A DNA stretch of 6,289 bases, taken from an uncultured Treponema sp. (GTDB lineage Bacteria > Spirochaetota > Spirochaetia > Treponematales > Treponemataceae). The stretch's first letter is position 1; each line of letters opens with the position of its first letter. The stretch is from NCBI GenBank assembly GCA_905372345.1, contig CAJPPE010000103.1:1-6289 (forward strand). Direction: 5' to 3'. Position numbers and translations under genes: made by a program. The notes under the pieces are model-generated. The model did no database searches, was not told the origin of the DNA, and saw only the letters and a list, made by a program, of their open reading frames with translations. Positions 1 through 5,394 of this stretch are shown piece after piece.

Positions 1-16
1 AAAATATTTTTCTCTC

Positions 17-214
17 TTACGCTGCAGGCGGTTCATCATCACCTGCAACATAAAAGCTTTGATTTATACATTGCCTTGTTTCAAAAACAAGGTTCCGAAC
101 ATCCCTTAAGCGGTCTTCAGCATTGCCGTTTAATATACCGCTTATCGCAGCCTTTTCAATTTCTGTGAGCTTCTCCTGTAAAAGCTCGTATGAATTTTTA
201 GTAGTCTTAATCAT
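17..214 (-). CDS. Small hypothetical early phage protein (65 aa)
   Basis: I do not recognise this protein. It is 65 aa, mostly helical by composition (Leu, Glu and Lys rich through about residue 48), with an acidic, proline-containing tail ending DDEPPAA. There is no signal peptide or membrane segment, so it is probably cytoplasmic. The ATG at 214 is preceded by a strong SD (GGGAGG, about 6 bases upstream), which supports it as a real gene. It follows the 191-aa gene by 22 bases with no promoter or terminator between them, so it is probably in the same transcript. Only 16 bases lie beyond its stop codon before the window edge. Confidence 0.72.
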   Translation of the reverse strand: MIKTTKNSYELLQEKLTEIEKAAISGILNGNAEDRLRDVRNLVFETRQCINQSFYVAGDDEPPAA

Positions 215-236
215 CTTTACCCTCCCTGTGATTATT

Positions 237-812
237 TTATTTTTGTTCGCTTAACAAGGCTTTTGCTTTATTAAGTGTTTCCAAACTGACAAGCTGTGTC
301 GCCGTATTTGTGTTTTTGGGAAAGTACGGCATAATTTCTGGTAATGTTTCAGAAAGCTGTTTGTCGGTGATACACGAAAGCAGTACAGCTTTTATCGTTT
401 CTTTTTCTTCGATGAATTTTTCCAAAACATTCGTAATGTTTTCTAATGATGATTTTACAAGTGCTTTGGTTTCTTTATTTATATCATCAAAATAAAGACG
501 GTTTTTAGCAGGATATTTTGTTTGTATATGAATACAATGCAATGACTTGGCATTTTTAAAAAAAAGCGACGAATAAAGGTCTTCAAGTTTTTTCCTTTCA
601 CCGTAAAAAGAATTGATATATACATCTTCGTAAAAGTCGATGTACTTTTCAAATTCTTTTGCTTTTTCAAAATCAAATTTTGAAAATAATTTTTTTACTG
701 CCTCCGTTACTGCATTTTCAAATTCCATATTCAATGTATTAATTACCGCGTGGTATTTTTTTGTGCAGTAAGCTTCAATAATTTTATCCCTGATCCCTTG
801 TGTTAATTTCAT
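237..812 (-). CDS. Early phage protein, possibly Nmad5-type (nucleotide-modification associated)
   Basis: The gene encodes a 191-aa soluble protein. Its start (MKLTQGIRDKII) and a C-terminal stretch around residues 146-164 (SCITDKQLSETLPEIMPYFP) recall the Nmad5 family, proteins of about 180-200 aa found among Mu-like phage early genes and proposed to be linked to DNA base modification. This is recognition from memory, not an alignment, so the functional label is tentative. The middle (residues 40-85) is charged, aromatic and probably helical. No catalytic motif is obvious. The ATG at 812 has the SD GGGAGG 6 bases upstream and lies 15 bases after the stop of the DUF3102-like gene, consistent with one operon. 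If the family call is right, the protein might help protect phage DNA from host restriction. Confidence 0.75.
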   Translation of the reverse strand: MKLTQGIRDKIIEAYCTKKYHAVINTLNMEFENAVTEAVKKLFSKFDFEKAKEFEKYIDFYEDVYINSFYGERKKLEDLYSSLFFKNAKSLHCIHIQTKYPAKNRLYFDDINKETKALVKSSLENITNVLEKFIEEKETIKAVLLSCITDKQLSETLPEIMPYFPKNTNTATQLVSLETLNKAKALLSEQK

Positions 813-827
813 TTTATACCTCCCTTA

Positions 828-1508
828 CTATTCGTTATAAACAGGTGTTGAAATACCCATTTTTTCGTACTTTTCTATCTTTTCAAAATACAATTCCAAC
901 GCTATCTGAACATTTCTAAAAAGCTCGTTGTATTCTGTTTCCGGAAACCCTTGAGGCGGAGTCGCATAAAGTTGAGCTACAGGCATACTCATTCCTGAAC
1001 GGTCTATCATCCATATACGCCCATTTTTGCCGATAGTTTCTATTCTGTAATTTTCTAACTTTGCCTTTGAAACGCATGGCATTTTAAATATTTGCTCAAT
1101 ATCAAAATCGATTTCTTCTTGCAGTGTTGCCGTTTCAAGTCTGCCCGGGATAGTTTCCTTTTTTTCTGCAATCAACCCCTTTACTCCCGATTCAATGTAA
1201 GCTTCAGTTTTACTCATACCCTCCAAAGCTTCAGGGTTATCCCTAAATTTGAAATATACTTTTAAATAGTTATTTGCTGTTGTTATTGAAAAAGGAAACA
1301 GATCTTTTACGGTTTGCCCCCACGGTCTTGCAGGATCTTTTTCTCGTATTACAACAAGAAGTTTGCCTATTTTAAATGCTTTTTCTGCTGCCTCTCTCAT
1401 GGTTTTTAGAAAGATAGCATGTTCTTTATGTATTGTTTGTATGATTTCTACATCATATTCAGTTAATTTATATCTTGTAATTAACTCTTTTGTAATTTTA
1501 TTTTTCAT
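828..1508 (-). CDS. DUF3102-like early phage protein (226 aa)
   Basis: Residues about 30-95 resemble DUF3102 phage proteins: an amphipathic helix, then KIGKLLVVIRE (46-56), a WGQTVKDLFPFS segment, and a TANNYLKVYFKF helix (77-88). In that family the pattern looks like a DNA-binding or HTH-type module, but its function is unknown. The rest (about 115-226) is an unassigned domain with IGKNGRIWMIDRSG around 159-172 and a charged C-terminal helix. The ATG at 1508 is set by a perfect AGGAGG 6 bases upstream. The MuB stop codon TAA lies inside the SD-to-ATG spacer, so ribosomes finishing MuB can reinitiate here. It could be an early regulator or a replication accessory protein; the sequence does not decide. 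Confidence 0.8.
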   Translation of the reverse strand: MKNKITKELITRYKLTEYDVEIIQTIHKEHAIFLKTMREAAEKAFKIGKLLVVIREKDPARPWGQTVKDLFPFSITTANNYLKVYFKFRDNPEALEGMSKTEAYIESGVKGLIAEKKETIPGRLETATLQEEIDFDIEQIFKMPCVSKAKLENYRIETIGKNGRIWMIDRSGMSMPVAQLYATPPQGFPETEYNELFRNVQIALELYFEKIEKYEKMGISTPVYNE

Positions 1509-1511
1509 TAT

Positions 1512-2420
1512 TTACCTCCTAAAAATAGTTTTTGCTGCCTCTTCTATAATGTCAAAATCAGGTTCCGTCAACTTATTCAAGGCCATAATGTTTTGCATTC
1601 TGCCTATTATCTTGGTAAAAAGCCTTACATCGTTTCCCGATTGTTTATAAATCTCAGATATAAGGTCATTACCGGCATCAGGCCAAACCGCTCTTGCAAT
1701 TTTACGGGAATCTTTTACCGAAAGTCCGTCAAGCTGTAAATATACGCCTATTCTGCTTTCAAGCTGCCTGTGGTCATTCCGCAAATTCAAAATCTTACCT
1801 CTAAAGGCCGGTTTTCCTATAAGTACCAATCCTGAATTCCCTAGGTCGTAAACAAGTCTTCGGCTAAACTCTAAGGCATCATCTTTTAGGTAATCAGCTT
1901 CATCTAAAATCACCACCATTTTTTTATCTGCAAGAGTACTTGTAATAAGACCTATCAAAGCCTGTTGGTTCATTCTGTGAGCTTCGATTCCCAGTTGGCC
2001 GCCTATTTCTTGAAGTAAAATTTTACAGTTCATTCCTTTTACCACATTTACCAATACCGTCGTTCTCGGATTTTTTTCAAAATACCATTTTGCCGCTGTC
2101 GTTTTACCGCTTCCGGCATCTGCAATAATTAGAGCAATATCAACTTCCGCATGTGCCATTGTTATAGCATTTGTCATTTGTAACAAAGCATCTGTTTCAA
2201 TGATAGGTACTTTTTTCAGTGCATTTGCTCTTTCAAGTATTCCTATCCATTTTAAAATAGCTGCTTCCAAAGCTTCATTGTCTCCTGTGTACTTTCCGTG
2301 CCGATAGTCCGATAAGGCAGAAGAAGAATAGCCTATATCTTTAGCTGCCCTGTTTTGACTAATCCCATACTTACTTATTGTAAGTTCCAACTTTTCTTTT
2401 ACATCAACATTAACGCTCAT
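1512..2420 (-). CDS. MuB-type transposition target-selection AAA+ ATPase
   Basis: In Mu, MuB is an ATP-dependent DNA-binding AAA+ protein that coats target DNA, delivers it to MuA, activates strand transfer and gives target immunity. This 302-aa protein has the same layout and near the same length (Mu B is 312 aa). An N-terminal HTH at about 10-45 contains SQNRAAKDIGYSSSALSDYRHG. Walker A is ADAGSGKT at 100-107 (K106, T107), Walker B is VVILDEAD at 169-176 (D173, E174), and a sensor-1-like strand LVLIGKP is at 198-204. Arginines at 218 and 223 are candidate trans-acting fingers. A small helical C-terminal domain follows. The first Walker A glycine is alanine (A100). The ATG at 2420 overlaps the MuA stop (ATGA) and has AGGAGG 7 bases upstream, so the two are coupled in translation. 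Confidence 0.93.
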   Translation of the reverse strand: MSVNVDVKEKLELTISKYGISQNRAAKDIGYSSSALSDYRHGKYTGDNEALEAAILKWIGILERANALKKVPIIETDALLQMTNAITMAHAEVDIALIIADAGSGKTTAAKWYFEKNPRTTVLVNVVKGMNCKILLQEIGGQLGIEAHRMNQQALIGLITSTLADKKMVVILDEADYLKDDALEFSRRLVYDLGNSGLVLIGKPAFRGKILNLRNDHRQLESRIGVYLQLDGLSVKDSRKIARAVWPDAGNDLISEIYKQSGNDVRLFTKIIGRMQNIMALNKLTEPDFDIIEEAAKTIFRR

Positions 2421-4330
2421 ACATAATCCTCCTCGTGTGCCGTTAAAATATTTTTCAACTTTCGTTTATTAGACTTTTTTAAAATTGTTTTTTCTTCTGC
2501 ACCTGCTGCCTTAGGATAGCTTTCTGCTTCAATCTCTAACGGATCTTTCCATTCGGCAAAAGATTGATTTTGACTATACATATTCCCTGCAACTTCAATC
2601 ATTGTAGAATATTCGGGAGCGGCCTCTACTTCTTTAGTTCCCATTTCAGCAAGCTGTTTTAAATTTTGCTTTCTAATGTGTCCTATTCTTTCAAGGGTTT
2701 CCGTTAACCGTTCACTTTCAAGTGTTGCATCAGCTATTGCTCTGCAAATAACTTGTCCGTGCGGTGTACAAACTACTACCTCATCGTCTTTATGAAGCCA
2801 TTGACGGACAATCACATCTCTTCCGTTCCATTCAAATAATGACTGATGGTAATATTTGCGTTTACCTATTTCCACCTGACTTTTTCTTACCCGTCTTTTT
2901 TCAGGTCGAGTAAGAGCTAATGCAAGCGTTTCATCATCAACTATTTTTTTAGCTTCATAGTTTTCTTCAAACACAAGACTTCTAGTCTTTCCGTTCATCC
3001 CCTTACCCTCGGAAGGAAGCACATCATTTATATAATTGACAATACAATCCAAAGCATGAACGAACCAATCCCAGTCGGGAAAATCCTCTCTTTTTGCTTT
3101 TTTATTTATAGCCCTATAATAAGTTTGCACCTCTTCAGGACGGCTTGTTGTATCATGTCCTATATATGTTCCTGACGGCTTAGAAAGATAGTCTGCAAAT
3201 ATACCGAATGTCCTTTCAAGTCTTCCTTTTGACTGGCCTCTATATACATCAGTAAATTGAATGCGTGTTCCAAGCATTGGTAAAGAACCTTGTATATGAA
3301 TGATTTCTTCTTCCGAAAGTCCTGATGGAAGATAGATTTCAAAACTTTCATCATAACCGTTTAATAGTTTTGAACGGTAATCCTTTCCGTTGTCAAAAAG
3401 AGCAAGATCAGGAATCCCATAGTTCATTACCATCATGTAATAAGCGGCAAGAATTGAAAGACTTGAAGGTGCTATACTCGGACACCAACCTACAATCTTT
3501 CCGCTTCTAAAATCTTGAAATACAGTAATCCAAGGACGCACCAGTTTTCCCTTGTATTTAATAACAAGGTCTAAACAGTGATGGTCGGATACCACTTTTT
3601 CCATAGACTTATATCTGAGATAGTTCTGCTCCACATAAGGCTGATGTAAACTTTCGGCTTTTGTAATTCCAAGCCTCTTATAATCTCTAAGAGGAATAGG
3701 CAGGCTCTGTAAATATCTTACTGCTGTCGTATAAGAACATAACGAGTCGGGGAAATTAACCTTCATCATCTTAAAAGCATAAGCCATTGTAGGCTGACTT
3801 TCTTTTAGCCAGAAACTTTCAAGATAATACCTTTCTATATCTAAAAGGCTTTCCCCTGCGCCTTTCCGTGTAAGACCGTATTGCCGTACCAATCCTGAAC
3901 AACCCTGCTTTTTAAAAGCTGAAAGCCATCTGTAAAAAGCTCTAACTGAAATACTTCCAAGCATTGAATAAATGGCAGGATATGCACCGTTGTTGTAATT
4001 TGCAATAAAGTCTGTAGTGTTTATTCCGGAAGCCTTTGCCTTGTTTGCTTCCCAAATTAAAGCACTTTTAAAACTTGCCATTTGTCTTTCATCATCAGAA
4101 ACTTGTTTATAAAGACTATTGTCTTTTTCCTGTATTTGAACAGGAGCTGAACTGACCTTTTTAATCTCAAAAAGTCTTCTTCTTACATCTATAGGCAATG
4201 TTTCTTCATTAAACACTTTTCCTCTGCTGTCTTTTTTTAAAAGCCAACCTTCGGCCTTCGCTTTTTCCAAAACCCCCTTACGGCTAAGCCCCAAGGCTTC
4301 GGCTAAAGCTTTTGTGCTAACATATCCCAT
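2417..4330 (-). CDS. MuA-type DDE transposase (phage transposase A)
   Basis: This protein cuts and joins the phage ends to target DNA for integration and replicative transposition. It has 637 aa from the ATG at 4330 (Mu A is 663 aa). Residues about 2-55 form a winged-helix like the Mu enhancer-binding domain (VSTKALAEALGLS, then a KAEGW turn). About 90-225 match the end-binding HTH region. The RNase H-like core runs about 235-390 with the DDE triad D249 (VVSDHH), D313 (ALFDNGKDYR) and E372 (GRLERTFG). Spacings of 64 and 59 are close to those in Mu (67 and 56). A beta-barrel domain (about 440-520) and a charged tail follow; in Mu the tail binds MuB and ClpX. A TTG one codon upstream is possible, but AAAGGAG lies 7 bases before the ATG, the better spacing. 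The start overlaps the previous stop (TGATG). Confidence 0.95.
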   Translation of the reverse strand: MGYVSTKALAEALGLSRKGVLEKAKAEGWLLKKDSRGKVFNEETLPIDVRRRLFEIKKVSSAPVQIQEKDNSLYKQVSDDERQMASFKSALIWEANKAKASGINTTDFIANYNNGAYPAIYSMLGSISVRAFYRWLSAFKKQGCSGLVRQYGLTRKGAGESLLDIERYYLESFWLKESQPTMAYAFKMMKVNFPDSLCSYTTAVRYLQSLPIPLRDYKRLGITKAESLHQPYVEQNYLRYKSMEKVVSDHHCLDLVIKYKGKLVRPWITVFQDFRSGKIVGWCPSIAPSSLSILAAYYMMVMNYGIPDLALFDNGKDYRSKLLNGYDESFEIYLPSGLSEEEIIHIQGSLPMLGTRIQFTDVYRGQSKGRLERTFGIFADYLSKPSGTYIGHDTTSRPEEVQTYYRAINKKAKREDFPDWDWFVHALDCIVNYINDVLPSEGKGMNGKTRSLVFEENYEAKKIVDDETLALALTRPEKRRVRKSQVEIGKRKYYHQSLFEWNGRDVIVRQWLHKDDEVVVCTPHGQVICRAIADATLESERLTETLERIGHIRKQNLKQLAEMGTKEVEAAPEYSTMIEVAGNMYSQNQSFAEWKDPLEIEAESYPKAAGAEEKTILKKSNKRKLKNILTAHEEDYV

Positions 4331-4641
4331 CAAGCCGCTCCTTTTCTTTTTGCCTGTGCATCATGCATAGCAATGAGTTCTTTTGTTGTCCGCAAAATAA
4401 AAAGCTCTTCCCTTTTCATTCCAAAAAAAGCTGCTATTCTTTCTTCTATTCCTCTGCTTATCCGTGTTCCGTTTATTATTTCAGTTAAAACTGTATAATT
4501 GATTCTTAGTTTTCGAGCTAAATCGACAGTACTTTTTATTTGTGAATTATCCATAACCTTTTGAACATGCCGTTTCCTTTCCAAATCAAAAGGATAAGGG
4601 CGTCTAAACCTAACAAGTCCGTCCTGCGTAATCCTATACAT
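4330..4641 (-). CDS. Cro/CI-type HTH regulator in the Ner position
   Basis: This is a 103-aa predicted DNA-binding protein. Residues about 35-78 read as a lambda-repressor-like HTH: STVDLARKLRIN, then YTVLTEIINGTR as turn and recognition helix, then ISRGIEERIAAFFGMKREELF, the closing helices usual in this fold. A basic N-terminal arm (RFRRPYP, ERKRH) precedes it and a basic tail (QAKRKGAA) follows. It sits directly before and overlaps MuA, where Mu has Ner, a small repressor of early and repressor promoters. It could instead be the lysogeny repressor, since no divergent repressor gene is visible. The ATG at 4641 has the SD GAGGAG 6-7 bases upstream. Its control of the operon is inferred from position, not shown. 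Confidence 0.85.
   Translation of the reverse strand: MYRITQDGLVRFRRPYPFDLERKRHVQKVMDNSQIKSTVDLARKLRINYTVLTEIINGTRISRGIEERIAAFFGMKREELFILRTTKELIAMHDAQAKRKGAA
4338..4344 (-). promoter_or_regulatory. SD site that decides the MuA start
   Basis: AAAGGAG on the minus strand lies inside the last codons of the 103-aa regulator. It is 7 bases before the ATG at 4330 but only 4 before the in-frame TTG at 4333, so the ATG is preferred. With the TGATG overlap, MuA translation should depend on translation of the regulator gene. Confidence 0.7.
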
Positions 4642-4653
4642 ACCAATCTCCTC

Positions 4654-4830
4654 TTAAAATAAATTTTGCTGTTTTTTTAAGCTTAAATAAAAGCTCTTGC
4701 ATAATTTCTTGTTTTCTGTTATAATCTCTATATCTGTTAGGGCTTTGTGCCCTATTACTTGTTTGTCAAGCCGTGCAGCCTCAACTCCGCACGGCTTCTT
4801 TTTTATCTGTTCGTTCATTTTTTTATTCAT
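4654..4830 (-). CDS. Probable small early protein (58 aa), opposite a candidate antisense RNA
   Basis: I do not recognise this protein. The open frame extends to an ATG at 4854, but the ATG at 4830 is preferred because AAAGGAG lies 4 bases upstream and the start overlaps the previous gene's stop (ATGAATAA). The product begins MNKKMNEQIKKK, is lysine rich and has CGVEAARLDKQVIGHKALTD in the middle. It ends 12 bases before the next ATG, the packing seen elsewhere in this operon, which favours a real gene. Against it, the middle contains GC-rich inverted repeats that read better as the plus-strand terminator and hairpin described separately. The region may therefore be coding, regulatory, or both. 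Confidence 0.55.
   Translation of the reverse strand: MNKKMNEQIKKKPCGVEAARLDKQVIGHKALTDIEIITENKKLCKSFYLSLKKQQNLF
4677..4686. repeat. 10-bp perfect palindrome TTAAGCTTAA, possible operator
   Basis: This perfect dyad lies 36 bases upstream of the HTH regulator start and inside the end of the 58-aa frame. Dimeric Cro/CI-type proteins bind such dyads, so it could be an operator for the adjacent regulator. A 10-bp AT-rich palindrome also arises easily by chance, and no second copy was noticed nearby. Confidence 0.25.
4697..4725 (+). promoter_or_regulatory. Plus-strand extended -10 promoter
   Basis: TGtTATAAT (4717-4725) is a perfect extended -10 element. TTGCAT (4697-4702) sits exactly 17 bases before TATAAT as a partial -35 (TTG conserved). 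The predicted start is the A at about 4732. It points against the direction of every gene in the operon. TATAAT alone is common in AT-rich DNA; the extended TG, the spacing and the terminator about 70 bases downstream raise confidence. Confidence 0.55.
4732..4804 (+). ncRNA. Candidate ~73-nt antisense small RNA
   Basis: The segment between the predicted plus-strand start and the terminator would give an RNA of about 73 nt. It holds a first hairpin (AGGGC/GCCCT, 4739-4753, 5-nt loop), a single-stranded AU-rich linker, and a second hairpin (4768-4797) ending in six T. No sizeable plus-strand reading frame uses this start and stop. It lies wholly opposite the 58-aa gene and just upstream of the HTH regulator and MuA. 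It could act in cis as antisense RNA on the early transcript, or in trans through the CU-rich loop of the terminator hairpin. The call rests on promoter and terminator signals only; no known RNA family was recognised. Confidence 0.45.
4768..4804 (+). terminator. Intrinsic terminator, plus strand
   Basis: A perfect 9-bp stem, AAGCCGTGC (4768-4776) with GCACGGCTT (4789-4797), has a 12-nt loop and is followed by C and six T (4799-4804). The T run follows the stem only when read on the plus strand. Read on the minus strand the stem is preceded by A and not followed by T, so it should not stop the operon's own transcript. Confidence 0.75.
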
Positions 4831-5020
4831 CCAGCTCCTTTCCTGTTTCTGCATCCAAAAACCTCATATAATAAATATCTTCTTTTGAAGCACCGGCACT
4901 TTTTAAGAATTCTATAGCTCTTTCCTTGCTCTCAAATTCTTTCTCCGTTCCGTCCTCATTCAAAAGATACTCCAAAGGGTTTAATCCTATACCCTCTTGA
5001 TGTCTTGCTACAATAATCAT
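4823..5020 (-). CDS. Small conserved-looking hypothetical phage protein (65 aa)
   Basis: This acidic 65-aa protein has MIIVARHQEGIGLNPLEYLL followed by NEDG, a helix with ERAIEFLKSAGAS, and EDIYYMRFLDAETGKEL. The pattern of short strands around one helix resembles small alpha/beta phage proteins of unknown function; I cannot name a family. No catalytic or metal-binding motif is visible. The ATG at 5020 has AGGAG about 11 bases upstream, slightly far but usable. It starts 25 bases after the 114-aa gene, and its stop overlaps the start of the 58-aa frame, so it belongs to the same operon. Confidence 0.72.
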   Translation of the reverse strand: MIIVARHQEGIGLNPLEYLLNEDGTEKEFESKERAIEFLKSAGASKEDIYYMRFLDAETGKELDE

Positions 5021-5045
5021 TTCTTGTCTTTCTCCTTTTTATTTT

Positions 5046-5390
5046 TTATACAGTTTTAATTTCATAACGATTATCAATTTCTTTTATCCAATCAGGATAA
5101 ATAGGATTACTCCAATCCCCGCACTCAGCAATATACTGTCGTAATTTTTTTGATAACTCAACATCAGGAATCTTAGCCCCGCCGATATTTAACCGTCTTT
5201 GCGCATACTGCAAATCGACATTCAGTTTTTGATGGAAAACACTTGCTTCCGAGTAGCTGCCGAATACATAAAGCCAAGCTAAAAGTTTACAACAAAAATC
5301 ATCTGATATAATTTTTATTCCGCATTCTAAAGCAGTATCTAATAATGCTCTATAAAACCCTTGATCGTTTATTTTGTGCTCTTCTGTCAT
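5046..5390 (-). CDS. Hypothetical protein (114 aa)
   Basis: I do not recognise this protein. It is soluble, mixed in charge and likely mostly helical, with four cysteines (23, 33, 34, 90), an aromatic segment LLAWLYVFGSYSEASVF (36-52) and a tail with DWSNPIYPDWIKEID. Residues about 30-68 could form an HTH-like helical bundle, but this is weak. The start is the ATG at 5390, 4 bases after the recombinase stop codon. Its SD is poor (AAGGA about 14 bases upstream), so translation may rely on coupling to the recombinase gene. That link would be disturbed if the recombinase remnant is no longer translated. Confidence 0.7.
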   Translation of the reverse strand: MTEEHKINDQGFYRALLDTALECGIKIISDDFCCKLLAWLYVFGSYSEASVFHQKLNVDLQYAQRRLNIGGAKIPDVELSKKLRQYIAECGDWSNPIYPDWIKEIDNRYEIKTV

Positions 5391-5394
5391 CGTT

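Noticed and set aside
310..495. Plus-strand reading frame (61 aa) opposite the 191-aa gene
   Set aside because: It lies wholly inside a better-supported minus-strand gene, has no convincing SD, and shows no recognisable protein.
1363..1650. Plus-strand frame with a hydrophobic 95-aa product
   Set aside because: It spans the DUF3102-like and MuB junction in antisense; the hydrophobicity comes from the complement of charged, AT-rich codons, and there is no SD.
3115..3120. TATAAT on the plus strand inside MuA
   Set aside because: There is no -35 at proper spacing, no extended -10 and no terminator downstream; expected by chance in AT-rich DNA.
4764..4769. TTGACA on the minus strand as a -35 for the regulator and MuA
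   Set aside because: No -10-like hexamer lies 16-18 bases downstream (AAAGCC at 17), so it is not a convincing promoter.
4654..4854. Longer 66-aa version of the small gene starting at 4854
   Set aside because: The ATG at 4830 is preferred because AAAGGAG lies just upstream and it overlaps the previous stop; the longer start has no comparable SD.
4697..4888. Plus-strand 63-aa frame over the small-RNA region
   Set aside because: Its start lies inside the promoter, upstream of the predicted transcript start, and it runs through the terminator without an SD, so it would not be made from that transcript.
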